This document shows, piece after piece, positions 17,369-43,045 of a stretch of 64,000 nt of DNA. Below the pieces are notes generated by a model. The model was not told the DNA's origin. It did not search any database and saw only the letters and a list, made by a program, of their open reading frames with translations. Location: contig NC_084596.1 in assembly GCF_033807715.1 (NCBI RefSeq), positions 39,038,958 to 39,102,957 of the forward strand, read 5' to 3'. The first letter of the stretch is position 1, and the number at the start of each line of letters is the position of its first letter. This stretch comes from Cololabis saira. Taxonomy: Eukaryota > Chordata > Actinopteri > Beloniformes > Belonidae. The position numbers were made by a program, and so were the translations under genes.

Positions 17369-18520
17369 CATACATACTCTGTCTTTCTCTTTTCTCCCTC
17401 AGTTTAAAGTTCTTATACAGATCTTTCTGGAATGAAAAGTTTCCCATGTTAGATTCCAACCAAATGATTATATACATACAAACACCAATTCCTCTACATT
17501 CTCCCCTGTGATCCTGAAAGGGTCATCCATCATAATCCATATTCCTTGATATACATAGTTCTCACACTTAGGGTATGCTAGTACAGCGCAAAAAACTTCT
17601 AAGAATATCTGACATAAAGTGTAACAGTAGTTCCATCCCACAGCGAGGATCACCATCTGAGACACTGTCCCAGCCGCTAAGGCTGCTGCATGACCATGAC
17701 TCGAACCATCCTGGGACTTGGCCCATCCTAATGGTTTGGTGATCAGTCACTGCGGGCCCCTCACTAGCTGACCCTTGCAGACATGGCCAGGGAAACATCC
17801 TCTCATTGTCATAGTGATGGGAGGTAAAACCCTCGTCAGGTGGCAACGTCAGCATTTCCACAGTTTACGAGTAATATAAAATTCATAAAATCATACGTGA
17901 GCATGCAATCAGATATATTGGTGAATGATAAGATTAATAACAGCACACATCAAACCGTGTCTATTCTGTTCACACAGCTAGTTACTGTTGGTTTGTTCTA
18001 GGGAAGATTCCCTGGTACGCTAATGAGGAGTAATCTTCTTAATTCTTCTTTCTTCGGGTGTCAGGGGTAGACTACCCTGACACCTGTTTGACCTGCCATG
18101 GGGATTATTCTGCCCCTTTGTTGAGGGCTCAGGTCTGATGTCCGCTGCTGCGCCAGATCCAGCCGGATCTGGGATACTGATCTTCGTGGTTGGTCGGTCG
18201 GGGTACACTGCGACCAGTGACACACATGTCACCTTTCCCGTGGAGTCGAGCGGCGTGGGAGGTCCGTTCTGGGTCCTGCCCACCTCGGCTCCGAGCACTT
18301 GCTTCTGATGACTCTCAGGAGAACCCACTCCGCCTGTGGGGTTGGTGTCTGTCCGTCTCTGGAGTCTCTGACCTGTTTGGAGTAAGAAGCACCCAAACTC
18401 TGTGGTTCGGAGAAGTAAACTTTCGTTCCGAAAGTTGCTGTTGAACGCCTGGCGGGAGGATTACCCTCCCATCTGGTGTTTACCAAACGCCCTCATGATC
18501 TTTCCTACTCCACTCAACTC
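17369..18520 (-). pseudogene. Decayed endogenous retrovirus interior with integrase C-terminal remnant
   Basis: The minus-strand reading frame at 18229-18486 contains 'EWVLLRVIRSKCSEPRWAGP', which resembles the SH3-like C-terminal part of retroviral integrases (the 'RKWxEPRxxGP' pattern). Adjacent frames (18020-18328) are interrupted. No intact gag, pol or env frame was seen. An old fish retrovirus copy is the most likely origin; the 17369-17990 part is unassigned. Confidence 0.5.
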
Positions 18521-18854
18521 CAAATGATTTAATACATTATTTAATACTGTATAAAGATAAGCTTGCTGATTTCTTTCCATTTGCGTATCGTGTGTACACA
18601 CAAAAACAATCAGACCTGCAAATTGCCCTGTTAACACTTTGAGGCGGTCAGGGGGTACTTAGGATTGTCTGCAGTAAATAATGTTTCCTTCATAGGAAAA
18701 ATGGCGTTTCGAGGCAACAAAAAGTAAAAATGATTAGCTCCCACGAAACTACGGCACATTTGCCCAAAATACTGGTCGATGATCAAATTAATTATTACAA
18801 TAAATGAAAAACCAGTGATACAACCCTTTTTATATAACATAACAACATCCATGA
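18521..18854. other. Intergenic, unassigned
   Basis: Between the retroviral remnant and a LINE fragment. One minus-strand frame (18631-18861, 76 codons) lacks recognisable motifs, and I do not call it a gene. Confidence 0.4.
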
Positions 18855-19185
18855 ACTTCAAGACCTCCTTAACAATGAGCTCTCCAAGGTGGATATATAG
18901 ATTAAAGTAAGTAAAATCTCTCTCAATATTAAGAAAACAAATTATATATCATTTAGTTTCAATAAAAATGAATAAATATGGAAAATTTTGCCTTTCAGAT
19001 CAAAATAAATGATGAAGAAATAGAGAGAGTAAACTCTACAAAGTTCCTTGTGGTCCTCATTAATGACTGTGAATGATCACCTTGTGCAAAAATTAAATAT
19101 CCAAAATCTGAATATGTCGGTCTGTTTTTCAAACCGAGACACCTGCTTCCATGCTCTGCCCTTCTCATTCTTTATTAGGATTAGT
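18855..19185 (+). mobile_element. LINE reverse transcriptase C-terminal fragment
   Basis: The plus strand reads in pieces as 'LQDLLNNELSKVDIWI', 'SLNIKKTNYIIFSF', 'INDEEIERVNSTKFL' and 'LLPCSALLILY'. This is the thumb/post-palm region typical of L2/jockey-superclade LINEs, broken by frameshifts. Both ends are missing. Confidence 0.65.
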
Positions 19186-19521
19186 ATTAGCTAATATTAT
19201 AACTTCCCCCTGTGGTGGCAAAAATTGTTGTTCAAAAAGAATGTCAGGACACCTCAGCTGTCTTTCTGAAGATTTAATGGAAAGAGGAAAAACATTCAAT
19301 TGAATGGAGCCACACAGTCCAACCGGTCACATGAACCGTCAGTCCTGAGTGAGCTGAATGTGCTTAAAGAAAAGTTATGTTATAGCTGGGAAGCTGGGAA
19401 ACTAGACAAAACATCACCCACCACCATAGACACCATAGATATACAAACATACTTTGACGACAACACAATTACATAAGACTACTTATAACATTCTTCGACA
19501 CAAACCTTTATTTCATTCTCC

Positions 19522-19815
19522 GCATCGGGAACCAGCGCATGGTTGACGTCACCCTAAGCGGGATTACTTTAATTTCTACAACCGTCACACTGTAAGCCTT
19601 CACTTTACAGTACATAAACCTCAGTCTCTGCATCGGGAACCATCCTTCGATAAGCACATGGTTGACGTCACCTTAAGCGAGACTACTTTAATTTCTACAA
19701 CTCTCACACTGTAAGCCTTCACTTTACAGTACATAAAACCTTAGTCTCCGCATCGGGAACCATCCTTCGATAAGCACATGGTTGACGTCACCTTAAGCGA
19801 GACTACTTTAATTCT
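19522..19815. repeat. Tandem repeat, unit about 120 bp, 2.5 copies
   Basis: Units start GCATCGGGAACC at 19522, 19630 and 19750. The first lacks about 12 bp present in the others, and the third breaks off after 'GACTACTTTAATT'. Confidence 0.85.
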
Positions 19816-20449
19816 TATTCCCTGCTCTTAGAATTTTCTTTTCTAAGCGTTACTTTTACACATAAATACACCTTTATTTCTCTATTCCCTGCTCCCAGAA
19901 AAAAATATAATTTCCAAGCGGTACTACCTCTTCCCGGCTCTCAGAAAAAATATAATCTGAGCGGTACTATTAATAAAATAAAAAACAACTTTCATCCAGA
20001 AAATTTAACAGGTTAAATATGCATCTCTCATTCTTATCCCATTGGCCACATTCACATCCTTTCAAATCACTCATTCAAACTTTGAACTGAACACCAGCCG
20101 ACACCGTTCATATATTAAGTTTGTGAGGGGTGACTTCACTAATAAAACCAAGTTGAACTTATTGATTTTCAACATCGTCATATTATATTGTTTAGCCAAA
20201 AATAGATACATTACCTCTTCGCTATCCATCCTGCAAACGACCGCTGAAAACGGAAAAGAAGTTTTGAAAGTCCGTCCCGTTCATTCAGTATCAAAACAAA
20301 TGCACGCGACGGGGACAGGATCTTTCCAGCAGTACACGCTGGTGCTCATGGGAAACGTAGTGTTCTTTCTGGTAAAGCACTACCGCTTTTGTCCAAAGGA
20401 GCCGCCAAACTCGACAAAAGCTGAAAGTTACATTGTGCTGCTTTAAAAG
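19816..20449. other. Intergenic, no gene recognised
   Basis: Contains two further short repeats of a 'CCCTGCTC..AGAAAA...AAGCGGTACTA' motif (19818-19970). A 134-codon plus-strand frame (20042-20446) shows no domain, and half of it is low complexity. Not called as a gene. Confidence 0.4.
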
Positions 20450-20639
20450 AAATTTAAAAAAAATTGTGGTGGTGGTAAAATTTACTACAGAGAATATTAA
20501 GATTAAGGTGAGAAAAGTTTGATGGGTATTCTCAGTTCTTTTTTTGACAGCAAATCATATGCTGATTTTTTTTATTTTTCACGTCATCAAAAAAAACTTT
20601 TTAGAGACCTTAAAACCAACAAAAAAATAAACAAGTTCA

Positions 20640-20846
20640 TGCATTGAAATGTATTAATATTAATGACCTATTCATTGGGCTAACATCCAAAAGGCCCATG
20701 CAGTGACTGCCCTTGGTCTGCTCTTGTTGACATGGCATTGTTTTCTTCTCTTTATCCTCGAGCACAAAGATAACTTGTGAAATTCCTGCTGGCTGCCTTT
20801 GAGGGCTTGATGATTCAGAGGATAACTTAAGGACAGCTTGTGATGC
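20640..20846. promoter_or_regulatory. Conserved noncoding element, copy 2
   Basis: Downstream element of gene B, near-identical to 12930-13115 and 50405-50605 (core GAAATTCCTGCTGGCTGCC). Confidence 0.45.
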
Positions 20847-21095
20847 AGGTGGCAAAAACAACTTGTTTTAAATTTTGAACAATGAACAATATCTTACTGT
20901 TTATGAAATATATGTTAAAGACATACTTAGTTAAGCTATACTCAACCTAGATTTTACAAAATTTTCAGTTCATTTATCAGAATAGAATGATCATAAAACA
21001 CTAAGGAGAAAATGGAAATACAATTGGAAGATCTTGTGCTGCCCTGTACTGACTTGCCTTTGTATTTAAACTTTCATCTTCTTCAATTATCCCTA

Positions 21096-22021
21096 AGGCC
21101 CAGTCCCAATACACCCCCTAGTCCTACTTTTCAGCCCTACCCCTAAATTTTGCGCGTTCCCGTGAGGGTAGTGGTGTCCCAATTCGTCTTTGCATATAGA
21201 GGTAGTGTGCATAACTAGGGGTAGGGTGTAAGCATCTAGCCCTTCATAGCTAGGGATTTCAGATGCTGACTCGCTGACCGAGGGCTAGAGAAATTTCCCA
21301 GAATCCTTTACGTCATCATTTGCAGACTGAATCAAACAAAAAAACATGGCGGACATTTCTAATTTTTAGTGAATAAAATCAATATTTTGATTTAGCTTCT
21401 GCATAAAAATGCGTTTTGATTACATTTCTAGCGAGAAATATATATTTTACTTTCATAATATTCACTCAGTGAATGTACATAATCACTCGCTTGCTCGTTT
21501 TTTTCAGATCTCGCCAGAATAAAGACTGATTTATGGTTCCAGGTTACACCAACGCAGAGCCTACGACATAGGTTACGCGGTGACGCGTGCCGTACAGTGC
21601 GCATCACCACGTACCCTACGCCGTAGGCTCTGCGTCGATTTAACGCGGATCCATAAATCGCCGGCGGCTCTTCTCATCCCCGAAAACATCAGAGCAAATT
21701 TCTTAACAGGCGTTATTGGGATAAACTGAGCCCAGGTTGGGGATCTTAACGGTTACTTTTATGCCTGAAAAAAATATTAAAACTTAATAAAGTGGCATAT
21801 TAACAGCGCTACAGCGGAAATTAAAACAGCTTCTAGCTTGCTTTTACCTCTCGGCTCTCTGATATGGTGTGACGTATGTGCAAAGGTAACTACGCAGTCG
21901 CTTACGTACCCGAACGTAAACCATGCAGTGACGTAGCAAATGGTGTCCAAATCCCTAGGGAAGATTACAAGGGCCCCTAGGGCTAGTGGTAGTGAGTAGG
22001 GGGTGTATTGGGATTGGCCCT
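21096..22021. mobile_element. Nonautonomous DNA transposon (AGGCCCAGTCCCAATA family)
   Basis: The ends are inverted (AGGCCCAGTCCCAATACA / TGTATTGGGATTGGCCCT) and flanked by TA on both sides. F copies 1 and 3 show the empty site ('CCCTAAGTCTATT' at about 13201). It carries the GC-rich palindromic MITE at 21520-21665. A second copy lies at 48406-49411. The superfamily is uncertain: the target could be TA or TWA. Confidence 0.7.
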
Positions 22022-22453
22022 TAGTCTATTCCAGGCTCTGGGTTGAGAACACTTGTCCACCCATTTAGGGTCTCATTCTCAGCTGTCCACAGTCCCTGAG
22101 TCTTTGACTTTTACAATCACATGAGCAAGCAGAGGAAGGTGTGAGCCACCTTGCCCCACTTAAGTTTGTAACTGGAGCCAGGAAAGCTATTGGCAGTATT
22201 TGTCCGTTGATGTTGTGTAAGGTCACTTCTAAGGGGTGTTAAATTCTCGGAGAGGCTCACAGGAATTGATTGTTCTCTATCCTTGTTGTCTCTTCACACA
22301 TGTAGACTGTGGAGCCCAGTGGGGACTTTCATTCTGAGTACTGCTTTGAAGGGCTAGGACATAATGAAAGGGCTCAAAGGTACCTATCGCAAGTTAATCA
22401 AAAATCTGTCTTGTTTTAATTGATTGGATTTTGTAAGTTATGGGGATTTCCAG

Positions 22454-22585
22454 GCTGCTATTCTGCACAAGTCCAAAATATGTGCCATCAGCCAGCTTCA
22501 CCAAGTCTGCTTCTGCCCTGTGATCTAAAGGGCTTTGGTGATGCTTTTTACTGGAGAAAGACTGATCTCAACAGAGAATGCAGAG
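22454..22585 (+). other. Exon-like block b, F copy 2
   Basis: Acceptor-like GATTTCCAG, body homologous to 13637-13749 with 'CTTCACCAAGTCTGCTTCTG' retained. The 3' donor reads CAGAGTTGAGT, so the GTGAGT seen in copy 3 is damaged. Confidence 0.25.
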
Positions 22586-23497
22586 TTGAGTATTTCTAAC
22601 TTTTCTGTTTGTGATATTTGAGACATTTATATCTGTAAACGTATCAAAATGGACCATCATTGAGTGAAAGCAAACGTCTGACTCACTAGATTGCAGAATA
22701 TTCACTCGTCTGTGCTCATGTGTTTATGAAAATACATTTTTGATGGTTAAGTGGTGTTTCTACTTTGCTTTTTATAAACATAATAAAGCACAAAATGTAA
22801 AACAGGGCAATTTTTGATATTCTTATTTGGATGCTATGTTTATGAACAAACTTCTCATTGCCTTATTGACAGACACTGTGACTATTAACTTTGGTACTGG
22901 AATCCAATTGAAATTTAAATTATAATGCTAGCCATATCTTCAAATAATGATTAAAAAAATCTTAAACCGAAATATAACTTTACTGATGATAGATTTTTCT
23001 CCTGAGAGGCTTTAATGATGATATTCTACTACCCGGACTGAAACACTGAAACAAAAATGAGAAAACTCTGTCAAAGTAAAAGAATTCTCATGTTCATATG
23101 TAATTTAGTGTAACATGAAAACTTTTTTCTTTTAACTGTTTTTCAAGTTCAGAAGTCTTGAAAATATGTTAATGGTTATGTTTCCATGCAAAAGAAAAAA
23201 TCCTTTGAACTTGTTTATATAAGACATGTTATAAAAACAAAAATTGTAACACTTGAAATAGAAAAATGACCCACTAACATTTTTGTGATTACTATTTAAA
23301 ATCTAGTCGCAGAATTTCAAAACTTCTTAAACAGTTTTCTGTTGACCACAAGGGATGAGTTCCCACTCAGTTACAGTAATGTTAGAATAGCATTTGCAAC
23401 AGGTGACCAAGCAGCAGGAATAGAGCAGTTGTCCCTCCAATGATTCAAATATTTGCCATCACAAGGAATAAATAAATAAAATAAATTAGTATTAGCA

Positions 23498-23872
23498 AGG
23501 CAGAACGGTGGCTTAGTGGTTAGCACTGTTGCCTCACAGCAAGGAGGTCCCCGGTTCGACTCCCAGGCCCGGCAGGGGCCTTTCTGTGTGGAGTTTGCAT
23601 GTTCTCCCCATGGGTTTCCTCCGGGTACTCCGGCTTCCTCCCACAGTCCAAAAACATGCATATTAGGTTAATTGGTGATTCTAAATTGCCTGTCTTTTGT
23701 GAGTGTGGTTGTGAGCATGGTTTGTGTGTTTATATGTGGCCCTGTGATGGACTGGTGACCTGTCCAGGGTGTTCCCTCTCACCTGAAATGAGCTGGGATA
23801 GGCTCCAGCAGACCCCCGTGACCCTGCAAGGGATAAAGCGGGTATAGATAATGGATGGATGGATGGAGTATT
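23498..23872 (+). mobile_element. SINE with L2-like 3' tail
   Basis: The head reads 'GGTGGCTTAGTGGTTAGCAC' with a B-box-like GGTTCGACTCC, the body contains 'TGTGTGGAGTTTGCATGTTC', and the end is a (ATGG)n tail at 23853-23868. It is absent from F copy 1. Confidence 0.8.
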
Positions 23873-24754
23873 AGCAAATTAAATTGTAAAGCCATGGACA
23901 AAATGAACTTTATTAAATCATGAATGAAATATATTTATTTGTATGCACTTATTAGTGCAGGTACCCACAGCATGACACTGTTGCTAAATCAATGCGTATT
24001 ACGAGTATGTACTACTTTGACCTTATTGTAGACAACAGTATGTAGTATATCAGCTGACATGCTGTATACTAACAATGACTGCTGGTCAAGTATCTAGTAC
24101 TGTATATTACATTGTAAGCACAGTATGTTGTATGAGCATTTAAAAAAAAAGCTGTTATCATGATTTTTTTGTATTGTATTGTAAGATTTATTGAACTTAC
24201 TGGTTTGTCGTTATTTCCATAGGAAACAAAACCAAAACTACGCACAAATTGGAAGAATAACCATATTTGGTGAGTAAAATTAATTTATGATTTTGCAAAT
24301 GCATCTCAATTTCTTTTGATTTTTCCTCATTCACTGTGCTTCATTTTAATTTCCTACACCTAGTATGATGACAATTTATTGTTAAAAAACTTCCTGAATG
24401 ACTCATAATGTCAAATGCTTTCTTCAAGATAGACTGGTGTAGAGATATAAAGGGGATGAACATAACGTAACCTCCCTCAATAGAATCGGTGCTTGCAGGA
24501 GGAAGCTGGGAGGAGGTGGAATTTTAAGAGCAGCAGCACCATCTGCCGGAAAGAGATCAGATTGTATCTGAGAGCCTAGTTTTGTCAGCTCCTTTTATAG
24601 ACCTATGAATGAGATGGAGTAATTGGAATAAATCATTCAGAAGTGTAAAAGAGAGCACTCAAGATGTCTGCCTGAACAAGCTCCAAGGGGTAGCCTGTTT
24701 TATTTTATTCTTTTTTTGGTAGGTTTGATTTATCCCTCTATTCGTATGAATCAA

Positions 24755-24763
24755 CAGAGCTGT

Positions 24764-24796
<33 letters not shown>

Positions 24797-25030
24797 TCCC
24801 TTAGTACTCCCACAATGGGGAAATTCTTTCTCTGCATTTAACCCATTTTCTAGTTGAACTAGTAGCAGTGGTCTGCCATGCAATGGCACGGCGCCCGGGG
24901 AGCAGTAAGGGTTAAGGGCCTTGCTCAGAGGCCCTAAGGTGGTTGACTTTTGGTTGCAATCCAAGGGCTTGAACCTGGGTCCTCCAAACTCCAGCCCTCC
25001 TCTGTAACCACTAGGCTGCCACTCCCCATA
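24755..25030 (-). mobile_element. tRNA-derived SINE with (GAAA)n-type tail
   Basis: Read on the minus strand: 'GGCAGCCTAGTGGTTACAGAG' (A-box side) and 'GGTTCAAGCCC' (B box), ending in a TTTC repeat that appears as AAAG units at 24761-24794. It is absent at the homologous place in F copy 1. Confidence 0.7.
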
Positions 25031-25079
25031 ACCCCATAACCAAAAGAAAGTCAAGAAGCCGTTTTAGATGCTTATTCAA

Positions 25080-25085
25080 TTTATT
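25080..25085 (-). terminator. Poly(A) signal of MYH gene B
   Basis: AATAAA on the minus strand, about 90 nt after the stop codon at 25175-25177. The same GAATAAA context is present in ghost gene X (15781) and gene C (61920). Confidence 0.8.
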
Positions 25086-25174
25086 CTACTGAACAAAAGA
25101 CATGCTTAGGGAGACACCATCACTAGGACAAGTGTGTCTCGGGAAACAAACTGGGAATCCTTTCTGTAAAAACA

Positions 25175-39245
<14,071 letters not shown>

Positions 39246-39285
39246 GTTTTAAACTTTGAAGAACAAAATATTGTTTATGCAAAAC
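39246..39285 (-). other. 5' UTR part of the first coding exon, gene B
   Basis: Acceptor CCCATAG at 39286-39292, then 40 nt of untranslated sequence before the ATG, as in gene A. Confidence 0.8.
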
Positions 39286-39796
39286 CTATGGGAGAAAAAC
39301 AGTTATAATAAAAGCTAAGGCAAATAATTTGGCATTATGAACCAGTGATTTGTACTAATGCACTTTGTGTTTTCCATTCATAATAGCAATACTTCCAGTG
39401 GCTACTGTCACTTCTAAAAGCAGTAAACTGTTTAAAACTGTCTAAAGGAGTAAGCTTGCATGAACATATCTCAAATTTTAGTTAAATGGACATGAAGATG
39501 CCATGATACATCTGATGTGTCATACACAAAATTATAAGTACAATCATCAAAAAAACATCCATTATTTTGTTATTTTGACACAAACTTGTGTATTATAAAA
39601 ACATCCCTTCAAACTGAGTTTCACTGACACTTCAAAGTTGCTTTGAATCTTACTTTTCAACAAAATGAAACACTGCCTTCATACCAAATGTAAACAGCTC
39701 AGTCTATCTACAGTAACAACAGCTTTCAGTAATTTCAACACTCCCCAGCCACAGCAGAGCAAGTCATTTTGTTAATTTAGTTTGTGGTTTTCTTAC

Positions 39797-39836
39797 CTCT
39801 GACTGTCAGCCGTATGAAGTGAAATGATGGAACCAG
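39797..39836 (-). other. Noncoding first exon of MYH gene B
   Basis: Same sequence as 7096-7135, with donor GTAAGA at 39791-39796. The transcription start is estimated from the TATA-like motif. Confidence 0.65.
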
Positions 39837-40110
39837 TGGAAGACACCAGTCAGCCCCTCCATTAATAAAGGTTGCAAGTCAGCCAAATATGGGGATGAAT
39901 ATTAAAGAAATGTCATCCGTGTTGCCCATTACAAAAAAAAAACTCTCAAAATTGGATTGAGCCCAGTGTTGCTATTTGTTGCTCTCACCTTGAACAACCG
40001 ACTAATATGCCAAACATGGACAACATGGACATGACAAAAAAAAGGAGAGGCAGGAGGTGGGGGAGCAAGGACAGGCTATTGTGTATCAAGTCCTTCTCAT
40101 CTGCCCCAAT
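39837..40110 (-). promoter_or_regulatory. Proximal promoter of MYH gene B with a perfect CArG box
   Basis: CCATATTTGG on the minus strand (39883-39892), TTTATTAA at 39862-39869 and an E-box CAGATG at 40098-40103, in the same order and spacing as gene A. Confidence 0.6.
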
Positions 40111-41438
40111 CAGTTGTACATAGCAGCTTATTAATTATAAGGAATATTAAGAGCATTTCAGTTTTAAGCAAGTTCTTGTGAGAGTCAACTGCATAAATAA
40201 ACCTGTTAGGACTTTTGATTGTGTTACATATCATATGATTAAGTTGATTATTTATTCTCCATAAATTACTGATATATTCTTTAATGGAATCCATGAATGA
40301 TTGACATGGTATATCAAAATGAAAGTGATCTGAATAATAGCCTTTTGTATAGAGATAGACAACCGTGCCTTCATTCTCAAACTAAATAAAGTAACCTATG
40401 AGACAGTTGGGATTTGTTGGACTGCGGACATTTAAAGATCTGGCATTCAACAATTCCATGCAGTTATAGGATGTGAAAAATACAGTATTTCAAGAAAAAG
40501 AACGAAGAGCTTCAGCTGTTGTTTGCAGAGGCAAGACTACGCCAAGGTCACAGCTGTGAGGTCTTTTTGTTGTCACTCACCACTGTTAACGGTTTGATCT
40601 ACACCATTAATCCAACCCTGTTCACTTTGTATTGTTTCCTCTCTCTTTCGCAGAAGTAGCACATGCTCTGACACAATGTTGTCCAACTCAAAGGTAGTTC
40701 ACAGAAGTACTGTTTTGGAATGATCAATAATGTTGAATCAGCCATATTCATTGAGACTGTACTATAACTTTAGAATTCATCTTTTATTTAGAAGTGTCCA
40801 ACATTATTGTTCCAGCCTTTGTGTTCACATACATTTCGTAAAAAAGTGCATAAAAAAGCCAAACGCACAAGGTCCTCTCATTCTCCTTTAAGGAAGTTTA
40901 ATATATATTAATAACACCACCAGTAACCGAACCCTGGATTATTATGATTATTTTAACTGGTGTTTGGCATCATATGATTATCAGCTTTGACCTTTGAATG
41001 CGCCACATAAGACGGCTCAGACGGCTTGTATTTTATATTGTACTTTATAGTCTATTGTACTTATTATATTTTATTGTATTGTTGCTGTTGTTCTTTTTCT
41101 TTTTCTTACTTTTCTTTGCACATGCCAGCTGCATTGCCAATTTCACTGGACTTGTTCGGCAACAATAAAGACATCTAATTCTGTGATGTGGATTGTTTAT
41201 TTTAGTTTAGTTTTTTTTTTTTTTACACCAGGCCCAATCGCAGGCTCCTTGTTGTCTCAGTTCAGTATGTGAAAAGTAAGAGATCTATGCATCAGCTTTC
41301 CATTTAGAGCTCAAGAGGGGACATCATTGGTGAAACAATACTAGGACATAAGCTTTTTTGATATACAGTTATTTCAGCCTGCAACTTACTCCAAGAAAAA
41401 GATCATGAAAGTCTTTGAAATATTCAAAAACAATGCTC
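40111..41438. repeat. Duplicated 5'-flank block of the MYH unit, copy B (part 1)
   Basis: Colinear with 7401-8395. It stops at 'TCAAAAACAATGCTC', where the gypsy element entered, and resumes at 46550. Confidence 0.75.
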
Positions 41439-41938
41439 TGTTGGAACTCAGCCCGTCGGGCTTCATCTGCAGCCTGATCGCACTGAGACCAAGGGAAGAG
41501 CGCAGCGCGTGGCCAGAGAGCTGCGCGCTCGGCGACGGGCACGTGCCGGGCGCACTCCGATGCTCCGGCGCTCCAGCGCTCTGAACTCTCAGCTGCAGCA
41601 CGTTAGTTAATTTGTTTATGGTAGTTAAATACAGGGACTGCCAACAGCTCGTTGCGAGTTCGTCCTGGTTATGTTCAGAGAGTATGGTTACGGTTTCATG
41701 GAGTTTTCACATTATTATAGTGGATTACCTGTTGAGAGTTTTTGCGTTGTTTTCCTTTTTTGTGGATTACCTGTTGAGAGTTTTTGCATTGTTTGTTCCC
41801 TGCCATTTAAGGAGGCAGTTTTTGTTATCCGGATTTTTCCGCTCCCTTAGTTGTACATTAAACTACGCCGTGTTTTTTGGCTGAACTCGAACTCTGTCTG
41901 GTGTTGTGCACTTGGGGTCAGAGAGACAAACCCTAACA
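41439..41938 (+). repeat. 5' LTR of the gypsy element (500 bp)
   Basis: Contains a direct repeat of 'GTGGATTACCTGTTGAGAG' and the end 'TGGTGTTGTGCACTTGGGGT'. It is about 230 bp longer than the 3' LTR, which lacks the part after 'GATCGCACTGA'. Confidence 0.88.
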
Positions 41939-41951
41939 GTACAAACTCGCC

Positions 41952-43045
41952 ATGACGACCCCAGCCGACACGGAGCAGGGCTCTTTGACAGTTGCCCTGG
42001 AGAGGCAGCGTCAGTTGACGAACAACCAGACTCATCAGCTGGAGGCAGCCGCCAGGGCTGTGCAGAACCTTCAGGCCCAGCTCCAGCCTTTGCAGGCTTC
42101 AGTGGATAGCCTGACCCAGCGGCATTGGCAGCTCTGCAGGCGGACATTCTGCAGCAGCTACAGGCTTTGAGGGCAGCTCTCCCCTTCCAGCCGCAGAACC
42201 AGCCTGCACCTTCGAGGGCCGATAGCCCACCTCCAGGGTTTCCATTCCCTGTGGTCCCTGCTATACCCGACTCGTTATCCCAGGAACCCTGACAGCCCAC
42301 AACCATTCGGGGGTGATTTTGAGACTTGTTCCACTTTCATTATGCAGTGCGAGTTGGTGTTTACTCACCAACCCAGCCGGTTCACCTCCGACGAGGCTTG
42401 AGTAGCTTACATTACTAACCTGCTCACTGGCCGAGCAGCCCAGTGGGCTGCCGCTTCCTGGTCCATTGGGGCCAGTTTTCGCCACTCCTACAGGGAGTTC
42501 ATGGCCGAACTCTGTAAGGTGTTCCACCATCCAGCCAGGGGTCAGGATCCCGGTGTTCGGTTGGCCTGTGTCCAACAGGGTGGTGGCACGGTGTCGGACT
42601 ACTCGGTGGAGTTACGGTTGGCTGCTGCGGAGATCGGGTGGAACGACCCAGCTCTTCGGGCTACCTTCCGAAGAGGACTGAGCGAGGCGGTGAGAGAGCA
42701 GCTGGCTACACGGGACGAGCCCTCTTGCCTCGATGACCCCATAAGTCTTGCAATCTGTGTTGACGGAGGCCTCAGGTAGAGGAGGCGGGAGCAAGTTTCC
42801 CGGGGTTACCTTCAAGGTTCCCAGATCTCCAGCACAAGGGAGAGGAACTCCGTCTTCCCATGCTCCATTTCTCCTGATTCTGCCCGGTCTTCCACGTCGC
42901 AGGCTGCAACCGGTGAGGAGCTCATGCAGCTGGGACGTACGCGTGGCCTAGCCGAACGGGAGGCCCAATTTAGGGCAGGACTGTGCCTCTATTGCGGCCT
43001 GAAGGGCCATCGCATCAGCAGCTTTCCCACCCGGCCAAAAGATTA
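41952..43045 (+). pseudogene. gypsy gag, broken
   Basis: Starts MTTPADTEQG at 41952. A gag core is readable further on ('VSDYSVELRLAAAEIGWND' near 42590). A zinc-knuckle-like 'CLYCGLKGHRISS' lies near 42988, with serine where the final cysteine is expected. Several stops and frame changes are present. Confidence 0.8.

Larger units (their letters stand above)
20450..25174. repeat. Duplicated 3'-flank (F) block, copy 2, downstream of gene B
   Basis: Colinear with 12715-15890 apart from insertions at 21096-22021, 23498-23872 and 24755-25030. It is the authentic downstream flank of gene B, so it shows what copies 1 and 3 originally flanked. Contains the conserved element at 20640-20846 and exon-like blocks near 22308 and 22454. 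Confidence 0.8.

Noticed and set aside
20042..20446. A 134-codon plus-strand frame as a gene
   Set aside because: No recognisable domain, no conserved counterpart in the other F copies, and no splice or promoter support.
23498..25030. tRNA genes
   Set aside because: The B-box-like words belong to SINEs with tails; no cloverleaf with intact acceptor stem was seen.
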